From contig NZ_BCRK01000044.1 in NCBI RefSeq assembly GCF_001552555.1, forward strand, positions 1-36,493: a stretch of DNA of 36,493 nt, in the 5' to 3' direction. Under the pieces are notes generated by a model. That model was not told the origin of the DNA and ran no database searches. It saw only the letters and a list, made by a program, of their open reading frames with translations. The position numbers were made by a program, and so were the translations under genes. How positions within the stretch are numbered: position 1 is the stretch's first letter; the number at the start of each line of letters is the position of its first letter. The DNA comes from Nocardiopsis trehalosi NBRC 14201. Its GTDB lineage: Bacteria > Actinomycetota > Actinomycetes > Streptosporangiales > Streptosporangiaceae. This document shows, piece after piece, positions 1 to 8,907 of this stretch.

Positions 1-825
1 CCCGCCGGACCGCAGGGTCCGGCGGGGGCCGGCCGCCGCCGCGCCGGCCGCTCCGGGTGGACCACCCCCCTGCTCGGCCTCGCCGGGATCGCCGTGCTCC
101 TGGCCGTCTGGGAGGTCGCGCCCCGCACCGGGGCCGTGTCGCCCCGCTACCTGCCGCCCGCCTCGGAGGTGCTCGCCACCCTCGCCGAGCGGGTCACCCT
201 CCCCGCCTTCTGGACCGCGGTCGGCGACACCCTCACCGCCTGGAGCCTCGGCCTGGCGATCGCGTTCGCCGCCGCCGTCGTCCTCGGCTTCGTCGTGGGC
301 TCGGTCCCGGCGCTGCGCGCCTTCACCTCCTCCACGGTCGAGTTCCTCCGCCCCATCCCGTCGGTCGCGCTCATCCCGCTCGCCGTGCTCCTCTACGGCA
401 CCGACATCCAGTCGACCCTGCTGCTCGTCGTCTACGCGGCGTTCTGGCAGATCTACATCCAGGTGCTGTACGGGGTCGCCGACGTCGACCCCGTCGCCGA
501 GCAGACCGCCCGCTCCTACGGGCTGGGCCGGTGGGCGCGCGCCCGCTACATCACCCTGCCCTCGGCGCTGCCCTACCTGATGACCGGGCTGCGCCTGGGC
601 GCCGCGGTCGCCCTCATCCTCACCATCACCGCCGAACTGACCATCGGAACCCCCGGCCTCGGCCGGGAGATCGACGTGGCCCGCTCCAGCGCGGCCTACG
701 CCTCCGTCTACGCCCTCATCGTCGCCACCGGTGTGCTCGGCGTCACCATCAACATCGCCGTCCGCGCCCTGGAACGCCGCGTCCTGCGCTGGCACACCTC
801 CGTCCGAGGAGAGACCGCATCATGA
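1..825 (+). CDS. ABC importer permease, SsuC/TauC type (5'-truncated by window edge)
   Basis: The frame is open from base 1, so the true start lies upstream. The first in-frame start visible (GTG at 94) would cut into the first membrane segment. The readable protein (about 274 residues) has several hydrophobic segments and the BPD_transp_1 pattern of the SsuC/TauC/ThiX family, including the cytoplasmic loop 'QTARSYGLGRWARARYITLP' that contacts the ATPase. It should form the membrane channel with the next permease. Its stop overlaps the next start by 4 bases (ATGA), so the two are translationally coupled. The periplasmic-type binding protein expected for this family is not in the window and probably lies just upstream. 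The family imports sulfonates, nitrate, thiamine precursors and aromatic acids. The downstream enzymes favour an aromatic 2-oxo acid, which is inference. Confidence 0.85.
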   Translation, partial: PAGPQGPAGAGRRRAGRSGWTTPLLGLAGIAVLLAVWEVAPRTGAVSPRYLPPASEVLATLAERVTLPAFWTAVGDTLTAWSLGLAIAFAAAVVLGFVVGSVPALRAFTSSTVEFLRPIPSVALIPLAVLLYGTDIQSTLLLVVYAAFWQIYIQVLYGVADVDPVAEQTARSYGLGRWARARYITLPSALPYLMTGLRLGAAVALILTITAELTIGTPGLGREIDVARSSAAYASVYALIVATGVLGVTINIAVRALERRVLRWHTSVRGETAS

Positions 826-1652
826 GCGTGTCCGACGCGCCCGCGCCCCCGCGCACCGCACGGAAGGCCCGCACCGGCGCCGGCCCGCTGCTCCGCGTCC
901 TCCAGGTCCTGCTGCTGCCCGTCCTGCTCATCCTGGGCTGGTGGGCCGGCAGCGCCTCGTCCGGCAGCTTCTACATGCCCACGCCCGCCGTGATCGCCGG
1001 GACCTTCGGCGACGTCTGGTTCGGCGAGCGCATCCTCACCGACGCCCTGCCCAGCATCGGCCGCCTCCTCAGCGGGTTCGCGCTCGGCGCCGCCATCGGC
1101 GTGGGCCTCGGGGTCGTCCTCGGCCTGTCCGCCCCGCTGCGCGCCTTCAGCGAACCCGTCCTGGAGTTCTTCCGCGCCATCCCGCCGCCCGTCCTGGTGC
1201 CGCTGCTCATGCTGCTCATCGGCGTCAACACCCCGATGAAGCTCGCCGTCATCGTCTCCGGCTGCGTGTGGCCCATCCTGCTCAACACCATCGAGGGCGT
1301 CCGCGCCGTCGACCCCGTCCTCACCGACACCTGCCGCTGCTACGGCATCCGCGGCCGCCGCCGGCTCACCACCCTGGTGCTGCGCTCCGCCAGCCCGCAG
1401 ATCATGGCCGGGCTCCGCCAGGGCCTGTCCATCGCGATCATCCTCATGGTCATCAGCGAGATGTTCGCCAGCAACAGCGGACTCGGCTACGCCGTCGTCG
1501 AGTTCCAGCGCAGCTTCGCCATCCCCGAGATGTGGACCGGCATCGTCCTGCTCGGCCTGCTCGGCGTCGTCCTGTCCCTGCTGTTCGGCCTGGTCGAACG
1601 GCGCGTCCTCGCCTGGTACCACGGGCTGCGCGCCGTCACCCGCGACGGCTGA
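822..1652 (+). CDS. ABC importer permease, SsuC/TauC type
   Basis: This 276-residue second permease of the importer begins at an ATG that overlaps the previous stop, with GAGGAGAG about 6 bases upstream as ribosome binding site. A short Ala/Pro/Arg-rich cytoplasmic N-terminus is followed by a first membrane helix (about residues 25-45) and further helices. The EAA-like loop 'CRCYGIRGRRRLTTLVLRSA' is near residue 175. It is paralogous to the first permease, so the channel is probably a heterodimer, whereas many SsuC-type systems use one permease twice. A 47-base gap separates it from the ATPase gene. No signature fixes the substrate. Confidence 0.87.
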   Translation: MSVSDAPAPPRTARKARTGAGPLLRVLQVLLLPVLLILGWWAGSASSGSFYMPTPAVIAGTFGDVWFGERILTDALPSIGRLLSGFALGAAIGVGLGVVLGLSAPLRAFSEPVLEFFRAIPPPVLVPLLMLLIGVNTPMKLAVIVSGCVWPILLNTIEGVRAVDPVLTDTCRCYGIRGRRRLTTLVLRSASPQIMAGLRQGLSIAIILMVISEMFASNSGLGYAVVEFQRSFAIPEMWTGIVLLGLLGVVLSLLFGLVERRVLAWYHGLRAVTRDG

Positions 1653-1699
1653 GCCGCCCGCGCCCACCCGCCGCCACCGCACCCCACGAGAAGGTCCCC

Positions 1700-2488
1700 A
1701 TGCTTGACGTCACCGGACTGCAGAAGATCTACCGGGGCAAGGAGCGCGACGTCGAGGCCGTCCGCGACCTGACGTTCCGGCTCGCCGAAGGCGAACTCGC
1801 CTGCCTCGTCGGCCCCTCGGGCTGCGGCAAGACGACCCTGCTCAAGTGCATCGCCGGGCTCATGGAGCCCACCTCCGGCACCGTCCGCCTCGCCGGGCGC
1901 GACGTCACCGGCCCGCCGCCGGACATGGCCGTCGTCTTCCAGGAGTACGGCCGCAGCCTCTTCCCCTGGCTCACCGTCCGCGGCAACGTCGAACTGCCGC
2001 TCAAGGAGAAGAAGCTCCCCAAGGAGCGCCGCGCCGCCCTCGTCGCCGAGTCGCTGGAGGCCGTCGGCCTGGCCGACGCCGCCGGCGCCTACCCCTGGCA
2101 GCTCTCCGGCGGCATGCAGCAGCGCGTCGCCATCGCCCGCGCCATCGCCTACGAGCCGCGCGTGCTGCTCATGGACGAGCCCTTCGCCGCCGTCGACGCG
2201 CAGACCCGCGCCGACCTGGAGGACCTCATCCGCACCCTGTGGCACCGGTTCTCCATGACCGTCCTGTTCGTCACCCACGACATCGACGAGGCCGTCTACC
2301 TCGGCCAGCGCGTCCTCGTCCTGTCGTCCTCGCCCACCGTCATCCAGGACGACGTCGCCGTCGACCTGCCCGACGAGCGCGACCAGCTCACCACCCGCGC
2401 CGACCCCCGGTTCACCGAACTGCGCGGCCGCGTCTACGCCGAGATCCAGAACGCCAAGCGCGGTACGGCCGCCGCCACCACCGACTGA
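1700..2488 (+). CDS. ABC importer ATP-binding protein, SsuB/TauB type
   Basis: This 262-residue ATPase powers the two permeases before it. Walker A is GPSGCGKT at residues 38-45, the ABC signature is LSGGMQQR, and Walker B is VLLMDEPFAAVD, followed by the switch histidine in VTHDIDEA. This set, and the DIDEAVYL stretch, is typical of the SsuB/TauB/NrtD group. The start ATG at 1700 is preceded by ACGAGAAGG, a usable ribosome binding site. The next gene begins 14 bases after the stop. Together with the preceding permeases it makes a complete transporter apart from the binding protein, which is not seen here. Confidence 0.9.
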   Translation: MLDVTGLQKIYRGKERDVEAVRDLTFRLAEGELACLVGPSGCGKTTLLKCIAGLMEPTSGTVRLAGRDVTGPPPDMAVVFQEYGRSLFPWLTVRGNVELPLKEKKLPKERRAALVAESLEAVGLADAAGAYPWQLSGGMQQRVAIARAIAYEPRVLLMDEPFAAVDAQTRADLEDLIRTLWHRFSMTVLFVTHDIDEAVYLGQRVLVLSSSPTVIQDDVAVDLPDERDQLTTRADPRFTELRGRVYAEIQNAKRGTAAATTD

Positions 2489-2502
2489 AGAACGAGCACC
2501 CC

Positions 2503-4125
2503 ATGACAGCCACCGGCGGCAGCCCCCGCACCGTCCGCGACGCCACCTTCGACGTCCTGCGCGAGTACGGCCTCACCACCGTGTTCGCCAACCCCGGCTC
2601 CACCGAGATCACCTTCCTCACCGACCTGCCCGAGGACCTGCGCCTGGTGCTCGCCCTGCACGAGGGCTCCGTCGTCGGCATGGCCACCGGCTGGGCCATC
2701 GCCCACGACCGGCCCGCCCTCGTCCAGCTGCACACCACCGCCGGGCTGGGCAACGCCGTCGGCGCCCTGGCCACCGCCCGGGTCAACCGGGCGCCTCTGG
2801 TCGTCCTCGTCGGCCAGCAGGACCGCCGCCACCTCGCCCTCCAGCCGTTCCTCACCGGCCGGCTCCGCGACCTCGCCGGCGACTACCCGGTGTGGACCGA
2901 CGAGCCCGCCACCGCCCAGGACGTGCCCGGCGCCGTCGCCCGCGCCCGCCACGAGGCCGTGCACGGACGCGGCCCCGCCATCGTCATCGTCCCCATGGAC
3001 GACTGGGCCCGGCCCGCCGAGGACGGGCGCGAACGCGCCGCCGCCACCCGCGTCGTCCGCGCCGCCGCCGTCGACCCCGAGGCCGTCGCCGACGTCGCCG
3101 ACCTGCTCGACGGCGCCCGCTCACCCGCCCTCGTCACCGGCGCCGGCACCGACACCGAGGACGGCTGGGCCGCCCTCACCGCCCTGGCCGAACGCCTCGA
3201 CGCCCCCGTCTACCAGGAGAGCTTCGGCGCCCGCGCCGGCTTCCCCCAGGACCACCCGCTGTTCGCCGGGTTCCTGCCCGCCGACCGGCCCGGCGTGCGC
3301 GACACCCTCGCCGGGCACGACGCCGTCCTCACCGTGGGCGCCCCCGTCTTCCGCCAGTACCCCTACACCGAGGGGCCGTTCACCGCGTCCGGCACCCGCA
3401 TCGCCCTGGTCACCGACGACCCCGCCGAGGCCCACCACAGCCCCGCCGAGACCGCCGTGCTCGCCCCCATCGCCCCCGCGCTGCGCGCCGTCGCCGCCCG
3501 GGTCGCCGAACGGCCGCGCACCCGGCCCGCCGCCGCGCGCGCCGCAGCCCCCGAGCCGCCCGCGGCGGGGGAGCCGCTGCTGCCCGGCCACGTCCTCGCC
3601 GCGCTCGCCGCCCGCGCCGACGCCGACACCGTCTTCGTGGAGGAGACCCCGTCGAGCCGGCCCGACATGCACCGGCTCGTCCCCGCCCGCCGCCCCCTCG
3701 GGTTCCTGTCGGCGGCCATGGGCGGGCTCGGGTTCGCCGTCCCCGCCGCCATCGGCGTGCGCATGGCCCGCCCCGACCGGCCCGTCATCGCCGTCGTCGG
3801 CGACGGCTCCTCCCTCTACCAGGTGCAGGCCCTGTGGAGCGCCGCCCACTACGGCACCGGCGTCCTGTTCGTCGTCCTGGCCAACGGCCGCTACGCCGTC
3901 ATGGACCGGCTCGCCGAACGCCACGGCGGCAAGCCGTCGTGGCCCGGGTTCGAGGAGGTCTCCCTGTCCGGGCTGGCCCGCGCCCTGGGCTGCCCGGCCC
4001 GCACCGTGCGGACCCACGACGACCTCACCGCCGCCCTCGACGAGGTCGTCCCCACCCTCCGCGACCGCACCGAACCCGTGGTCCTGGACATCGCCGTCGC
4101 CGCCGAGCGCACCTTCCGGCCCTAG
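2503..4125 (+). CDS. Benzoylformate decarboxylase-like ThDP enzyme
   Basis: The 540-residue product is a thiamine-diphosphate decarboxylase that most resembles benzoylformate decarboxylase (phenylglyoxylate to benzaldehyde plus CO2). Visible matches to the Pseudomonas enzyme, aligned from memory, are: NPGST with the catalytic-type Ser33, the cofactor glutamate Glu54 (LALHEGSVVG), active-site His77 (LHTTAGLGNA), and the ThDP/Mg motif GDGSS at 433 with Asn461. The second catalytic-type histidine (His281 in Pseudomonas, context FRYHQY) reads FRQYPY here, placing Tyr286 at that position. A related 2-oxo acid could therefore be the substrate. The dehydrogenase gene nine bases downstream is the expected next step. 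The start is the first ATG after the ATPase gene, with a weak GAAGAACGAG upstream. Confidence 0.78.
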   Translation: MTATGGSPRTVRDATFDVLREYGLTTVFANPGSTEITFLTDLPEDLRLVLALHEGSVVGMATGWAIAHDRPALVQLHTTAGLGNAVGALATARVNRAPLVVLVGQQDRRHLALQPFLTGRLRDLAGDYPVWTDEPATAQDVPGAVARARHEAVHGRGPAIVIVPMDDWARPAEDGRERAAATRVVRAAAVDPEAVADVADLLDGARSPALVTGAGTDTEDGWAALTALAERLDAPVYQESFGARAGFPQDHPLFAGFLPADRPGVRDTLAGHDAVLTVGAPVFRQYPYTEGPFTASGTRIALVTDDPAEAHHSPAETAVLAPIAPALRAVAARVAERPRTRPAAARAAAPEPPAAGEPLLPGHVLAALAARADADTVFVEETPSSRPDMHRLVPARRPLGFLSAAMGGLGFAVPAAIGVRMARPDRPVIAVVGDGSSLYQVQALWSAAHYGTGVLFVVLANGRYAVMDRLAERHGGKPSWPGFEEVSLSGLARALGCPARTVRTHDDLTAALDEVVPTLRDRTEPVVLDIAVAAERTFRP

Positions 4126-4134
4126 GAGAACACC

Positions 4135-5592
4135 GTGGCACTGCTGACCGACGACTGGACCGGCAAGGTCTTCACCGGCACCTGGACCCCCGCCCGCGGC
4201 GGCGACGCCCCCGTCACCGCCCCCGCCACCGGCGAGGAGATCGGCCGCATCGGCTCGGCCTCCGCCGACGACGTCACCGACTCCGCCGCCCGCGCCGCCA
4301 CCGCCCAGCGCGCCTGGGCCGCCGCCTCCTTCGAGGAGCGCGCCGCCGTGCTGCGCCGCGCCGGGGCCCTCTTCGAGGAGCACGCCGAGGAGGTCGCCGG
4401 CTGGCTCGTCCGCGAGGCCGGGTCCGCCCGCGGCAAGGCCGGGTTCGAGGCCCACCTCGCCGTCACCGAGGCGTACGAGTGCGCCGCTCTGGCCTCCCAG
4501 CCCACCGGCGAGGTGCTGCGCAGCGCCAAGCCGCGCCTCAGCCTCGCCCGGCGGGTGCCCGTCGGCGTGGTCGGCGTGATCGCCCCGTTCAACTTCCCGC
4601 TGATCCTCGGCATGCGCTCCGTCGCCCCCGCGCTCGCCCTCGGCAACGCGGTCGTCCTCAAGCCCGACCCGCGCACCGCCGTCAGCGGCGGCGCCGTCAT
4701 CGCCGAGGTGTTCCGCCGCGCCGGCCTGCCCGAAGGGGTCCTGCACGTCCTGCCCGGCGGCGCCGACGCCGGGGAGCGCCTCGTCGCCGACCCGCACGTG
4801 CGCGTCGTGTCCTTCACCGGCTCCACCGCCGCCGGGCGGCGCGTCGGCGAGGCCGCGGGCCGCCACCTCAAGCGCGCCCACCTCGAACTGGGCGGCAACT
4901 CCCCGCTCATCGTGCTGGACGACGCCGACCTCGACCGCGCCGCGTCCGTCGGCGCGTGGGGCTCCTTCCTGCACCAGGGCCAGATCTGCATGACCACCGG
5001 CCGCCACCTGGTGCACGAGTCGGTCGCCGACGCCTACGTCGAGAAGCTCGCCGCCAAGGCCGAGGCGCTGCCCGTCGGCGACCCCGAGCGCGACGAGGTC
5101 GCCCTCGGCCCCATCATCGACGCCGGCCAGCGCGACAAGATCCACGCCCTGGTCACCGCCAGCGTCGACGCGGGCGCGAAGCTGCGCGCGGGCGGTACCT
5201 TCGACGGCCTGTTCTACCGGCCCACCGTCCTCGACGGGGTCACCCCCGCCACCCCGGCGTTCTCCGACGAGGTGTTCGGCCCGGTCGCCCCCGTCATCCG
5301 GTTCTCCACCCTGGACGAGGCCGCCGAGATCGCAGCGGCGAGCGACTACGGGCTCTCGCTCGGCATCCTGACCGGCAACCCCATGCGCGGCATGGAGCTG
5401 GCCGACCGCATCCCGTCCGGCATCGTGCACATCAACGACCAGACCGTGGACGACGAGTCCGTCGCCCCGTTCGGCGGGGTGGGCGCGTCCGGCACCGGCT
5501 CGCGGTTCGGCGGCACCCGCGCCAACCTGGAGGCGTTCACCGAGACCCAGTGGGTCACCATGCAGAGCGAGATCGAGCGCTACCCGTTCTGA
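4135..5592 (+). CDS. Benzaldehyde dehydrogenase-like aldehyde dehydrogenase (NAD(P)+)
   Basis: This 485-residue ALDH-superfamily protein has the full catalytic set: Asn153 in PFNFPL, general-base Glu251 in ELGGNSP, nucleophile Cys285 in GQICMTTGR, and the late EVFGPV motif. The ICMTTGR context and the length resemble benzaldehyde and vanillin dehydrogenases. It would oxidise the aldehyde released by the decarboxylase to the acid (benzoate, if the substrate is phenylglyoxylate). The GTG start lies nine bases after the preceding stop, and TAGGAGAA, which includes that stop, is its ribosome binding site, so the two enzymes are tightly coupled. A strong hairpin follows. No benzoate-degrading gene follows in this window. 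Confidence 0.85.
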   Translation: MALLTDDWTGKVFTGTWTPARGGDAPVTAPATGEEIGRIGSASADDVTDSAARAATAQRAWAAASFEERAAVLRRAGALFEEHAEEVAGWLVREAGSARGKAGFEAHLAVTEAYECAALASQPTGEVLRSAKPRLSLARRVPVGVVGVIAPFNFPLILGMRSVAPALALGNAVVLKPDPRTAVSGGAVIAEVFRRAGLPEGVLHVLPGGADAGERLVADPHVRVVSFTGSTAAGRRVGEAAGRHLKRAHLELGGNSPLIVLDDADLDRAASVGAWGSFLHQGQICMTTGRHLVHESVADAYVEKLAAKAEALPVGDPERDEVALGPIIDAGQRDKIHALVTASVDAGAKLRAGGTFDGLFYRPTVLDGVTPATPAFSDEVFGPVAPVIRFSTLDEAAEIAAASDYGLSLGILTGNPMRGMELADRIPSGIVHINDQTVDDESVAPFGGVGASGTGSRFGGTRANLEAFTETQWVTMQSEIERYPF

Positions 5593-5609
5593 CCCGGCCC
5601 CTCCCGGCA

Positions 5610-5644
5610 CCGGCCCCCGCCCCCCTCTCCCGGGCGGGGGCCGG
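5610..5644. terminator. Bidirectional terminator hairpin
   Basis: A perfect 13-bp GC-rich inverted repeat with a 9-base loop sits between the convergent ends of the aldehyde dehydrogenase gene and the MalG-type permease gene. There is no T-run, as is usual in actinomycetes. Confidence 0.6.
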
Positions 5645-5651
5645 CGCGCGC

Positions 5652-6548
5652 TCACCCCTTCTCGGCGCCCGCCGTCAGCCCCGAGACCAGCAGCCGCTGC
5701 GCGAGCAGGAACCCGGCCACCACCGGCACCGTCACCGCCACCGAACCCGCCATCAGCACCGGCGCCGGGACGCTGAAGTCGGCCAGCCGCGCCACGCCCA
5801 GCGCCACCGTCCACCGGTCCCGGTCCGGCGCGAGGAACAGCAGCGCGAACAGGAACTCGTTCCACGCGATCATGAAGACGTACAGCCCGGTCGCCGCCAG
5901 CCCCGGCAGCGCCATCGGCAGCACCACCCGCACGATCACCTGGCGGCGCGAGCACCCGTCGACCTCGGCGGCTTCCTCCACCGACACCGGCACCGCCTGG
6001 AAGTAGCCGCGCAGCATGTACAGCGCCACCGGCACCGTCTGCGCCAGGTAGATCAGCACCAGCCCCGGCAGCGACCCGGTCAGCCCCAGCCGGCCGAACA
6101 GCACGAACAGCGGCACCGCAAGCACGATCCCGGGGAACAGGTACACCGCCAGGAACAGGCCGTTCACCGCGTCGCGGCCGAAGAACCGCAGCCGCACCGC
6201 CGCATAGGCGCCCAGCACGCTGCACGCCACCGCCGCCAGCGTCGTGGCCACCGCCACCACCAGCGAGTTCGCCATGAACCCGGCCAGCCCGAACCCGCCC
6301 CGCTCCTCGGGGGCCAGCGCCCGCCCGTACGCCGACGGGTCCCACGACCCCGGGCCCGGCAGGCCCAGCGGGTCGGCCGCCACGTCGGGGAACGGCCGCA
6401 CCGACAGCACCACCCCGTACAGCACCGGCCCGGCGGCGGCCGCCACCGCCCCCGCCACCACGGCCACCCGCAGCACCCCCAGCACCCGCCGCTCCACCGC
6501 GTGCCGGTCCCACCGCCGCCGCACCCCGCCACCCCCTATCCGCTTCAC
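5652..6548 (-). CDS. Carbohydrate ABC importer permease, MalG type
   Basis: This 298-residue permease has a GTG start that overlaps the preceding TGA (GTGA), so it is coupled to the MalF-type gene. A basic N-terminus is followed by one helix, an external segment, and five more helices. The conserved EAA loop is 'VEEAAEVDGCSRRQVIVRVV', and its usual glycine-containing continuation follows with LPMALPGLA. It forms the importer channel with the MalF-type partner. The ATPase is not in the cluster. In actinomycetes many such sugar importers share one MsiK-type ATPase encoded elsewhere, which is a family generalisation. The family and gene context suggest an oligosaccharide, but no residue fixes the substrate. 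Confidence 0.87.
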   Translation of the reverse strand: MKRIGGGGVRRRWDRHAVERRVLGVLRVAVVAGAVAAAAGPVLYGVVLSVRPFPDVAADPLGLPGPGSWDPSAYGRALAPEERGGFGLAGFMANSLVVAVATTLAAVACSVLGAYAAVRLRFFGRDAVNGLFLAVYLFPGIVLAVPLFVLFGRLGLTGSLPGLVLIYLAQTVPVALYMLRGYFQAVPVSVEEAAEVDGCSRRQVIVRVVLPMALPGLAATGLYVFMIAWNEFLFALLFLAPDRDRWTVALGVARLADFSVPAPVLMAGSVAVTVPVVAGFLLAQRLLVSGLTAGAEKG

Positions 6549-7465
6549 ACCCGGCCACGTCCCGTCGCCCGCACGTAGACCACCAAGGGCACCGCCAGCA
6601 CCACCGTCATCAGCACGCCCAGCGCCGACGCCGCCCCGATGTCGGCCCGCGTCACCAGCTCCGTGTACACCCGCACCGCCACCACCTCCGTGCCGCCCGC
6701 GCCCCCGGTCAGCAGGTAGACGTCGGTGAAGTTCTGGAACGACCAGATGAACCGGAGCAGCCCCAGCAGCGCCAGGACCCCCGCCAACTGCGGCAGCAGC
6801 ACGTGCCGGAAGACCTGCGTGGGCGACGCGCCGTCGACCACGGCGGCCTCCTCCAGCTCCGCCGGGACCGCCTGCAACCGGGCCGTCAGGAACAGGAACG
6901 CGAGCGGGAACGACTTCCACACCTCGAACAGCACCACCGCCGTCAGCGCCACCGGCACCGGGAACCCGGCCACCTCCACGTCGCGGGTCGTCAGCACGTC
7001 CACCGGCGCGTCCCACCCCAGGAACCGCTCACCGACCGCGTTCACCGGGCCGTACTGCGGGTTGAGCAGCGCGGCGACGACGGTCGTCGCCGCCACCACC
7101 GGCAGCACGTACGGCACCAGCACCACACCCCGCACCAGCCCGCGCCCGCGGAACGGCCGCCGCAGCGCCAGCGCCAGGGCCAGCCCCGCCGCCAGCGAGC
7201 CCGCCGTCGTCGCCACCGCGTACACCAGCGTGGTGCGCGCCGCCGCCCAGAACCCCGACCCGCCGAGCACCCGGGCGAAATTCGCGAACGACACCTCCAG
7301 GTCGCCCCAGCCCAGCGCCCGCACCTCGATCAGCCGCACCTCCTGGAACGCCAGCACCACCCCCGCCGCGAACGGCACCAGCACCACCGCCGCCACCACC
7401 GCCAGCGTCGGCGCCACCAGCAGGCGGCCGTGCCACTCCTCCCTCCGCCGCCGGGCGCCGCTCAC
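6545..7465 (-). CDS. Carbohydrate ABC importer permease, MalF type
   Basis: This 306-residue permease begins with GTG overlapping the binding-protein stop. It has a basic N-terminal tail, a helix at about residues 15-35, and the EAA loop 'ELEEAAVVDGASPTQVFRHV'. It is the first of two permeases in a compact three-gene operon (binding protein, MalF, MalG) with 4-base overlaps at both junctions. The length is normal for the CUT1 group without the extra periplasmic domain of E. coli MalF. Confidence 0.88.
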   Translation of the reverse strand: MSGARRRREEWHGRLLVAPTLAVVAAVVLVPFAAGVVLAFQEVRLIEVRALGWGDLEVSFANFARVLGGSGFWAAARTTLVYAVATTAGSLAAGLALALALRRPFRGRGLVRGVVLVPYVLPVVAATTVVAALLNPQYGPVNAVGERFLGWDAPVDVLTTRDVEVAGFPVPVALTAVVLFEVWKSFPLAFLFLTARLQAVPAELEEAAVVDGASPTQVFRHVLLPQLAGVLALLGLLRFIWSFQNFTDVYLLTGGAGGTEVVAVRVYTELVTRADIGAASALGVLMTVVLAVPLVVYVRATGRGRV

Positions 7466-8907
7466 CGGAGGTCCGCCCGCACGTCCTCGGCCGCCTCCGC
7501 CAAGCGGGCCGCCACCTCGGCGGGATCGGCGCCGTCGAACAGCGGGGCCACCTCACGGGCCAGCGCGTGCTGCGCCGCCAGCGCGCCCGCGAGCGCCGCG
7601 TCGTCCGTCCCGTAGCCCCACCGGCGGAAGTCCTGGGCGCCCGCCACGATCCGGTCGACCGCGTCCGCCCCGTAGACCTCCGCCAGCGGCACGCGGTTCG
7701 CGGGGTCCTCGCCGCTGGGCAGCTCCGCCCACCCCGCCGCGAACGCGTCCGGGTCCTCCGGGGTGCCCGCGCGCATCGGCACCCGGCCCTCCGGCGACAC
7801 CCCGAGCGACTCCAGGTAGCCCTCCCCCAGGAGGAAGGCGGCGAACCGGCGGGCGCCGTCCGCGTCGGCGCCGCGCGGCACGCCCAGGTTCAGCGTCAAC
7901 CCGTACTGGGCGCCCGGTCCGCCCCCGGGGCCGCCCAGCGCCGTCGTGAACCCCGAGTTCGCGGCGAGGAAGCGCGGGTCGGCCGCGCACGGCGCGCACG
8001 TCGGCGGGAAGTCCGGGGCCAGCCCGGCCAACTCGTCGAAGACGTGCGACCCCCAGAACAGCATCGCCGCGTCCCCGGCGAGGTAGGCGGCGCGCGTCGT
8101 CTCCACGTCCTGCTCGCCTTCGACCGACGCCGCCGCCAGCCGCTGGTAGTCGGCGAGCGCCCGCACGCACGCGGGGGAGTCCAGCGCGACCTCGCCCGCC
8201 GCGTCCACCAGCTCGCACCCGCCGGCCAGCAGCAGCGCCTCCAGCGTCTGCGTGGTGAACGGATCGCCGGGCCGGGTGCCCAGCGCGATCCCGGCGACCC
8301 CGCCGACGTCCAGGCGTTCGGCGGCGTCGGCGGCCTCGGCCGTGGTGGTCGGCGGCGCCACCCCCGCCGCCGCCAGCAGGTCCGTGCGGTACACGAGCAC
8401 CTGGCCCCAGCCGTCGCTCGGAACGGCGGCGGGGACGCCGTCGACCGTCACCATCTCCACCGCCCGCGCGCTGAACGTCTCCGGGCCCAGCTCGGCCAGC
8501 AGGTCGGCGGCCACCCCGGTGTCGAGCAGGCCCTGCGCGGACCAGGCGGCCGCCTGGTCCGGGCCGATGAGCACCACATCGGGCACGTCCCCCGACACGG
8601 CCCCCGTGACCAGCGCCTGGTTCTGGTCGGCGGCGGCCATGGGCACCACCTCCACCGCGATCCCGGTCGCCTCGGTGAACCGGGCGGCGGTCGCCTCCTG
8701 CCGCGCCAGGCGGTCCGGGGTCACGTGCGGGGTCCAGAAGGTGAGCCCGTCGTCCGCGCCGCCGTCCGCCGCACACCCGCCCCCGGCCGCGACCAGCACC
8801 CCGACCGCGACGGCGGCCGCCACCCGGCGGCCCCACCCCCGGGCACACCCCCACGCGCACACCCGGCGGCGCGGCCCCACCACGCCCGCACCGGCCCACG
8901 ACACCAT
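7462..8907 (-). CDS. Extracellular solute-binding lipoprotein for carbohydrate importer
   Basis: The 481-residue product is a family 1 solute-binding protein. The start ATG at 8907 is supported by GGAGG eight bases upstream. A long Arg-rich n-region precedes a hydrophobic stretch (VAAAVAVGVLVAAGGG) and a probable lipid-modified Cys. The lipobox is poor, with Gly at -3. The mature part begins with LTFWTPHVTPDRL and has the usual alternation of two lobes, so it should sit on the outer membrane face and deliver substrate to the two permeases. Several Cys in the mature region (CELVD, PACVRA, PPTCAPCAAD) could form disulfides. The gene is preceded by an unusually long gap with degenerate repeats. 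The GH15-like enzyme upstream suggests an alpha-glucoside, which is inference. Confidence 0.85.
   Translation of the reverse strand: MVSWAGAGVVGPRRRVCAWGCARGWGRRVAAAVAVGVLVAAGGGCAADGGADDGLTFWTPHVTPDRLARQEATAARFTEATGIAVEVVPMAAADQNQALVTGAVSGDVPDVVLIGPDQAAAWSAQGLLDTGVAADLLAELGPETFSARAVEMVTVDGVPAAVPSDGWGQVLVYRTDLLAAAGVAPPTTTAEAADAAERLDVGGVAGIALGTRPGDPFTTQTLEALLLAGGCELVDAAGEVALDSPACVRALADYQRLAAASVEGEQDVETTRAAYLAGDAAMLFWGSHVFDELAGLAPDFPPTCAPCAADPRFLAANSGFTTALGGPGGGPGAQYGLTLNLGVPRGADADGARRFAAFLLGEGYLESLGVSPEGRVPMRAGTPEDPDAFAAGWAELPSGEDPANRVPLAEVYGADAVDRIVAGAQDFRRWGYGTDDAALAGALAAQHALAREVAPLFDGADPAEVAARLAEAAEDVRADLR

Noticed and set aside
2892-6578. 1,228-codon plus-strand frame across the decarboxylase, dehydrogenase and permease region
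   Set aside because: The product is almost all Arg, Pro, His and Gly, typical of the wrong frame of high-GC genes. Three well-supported genes overlap it.
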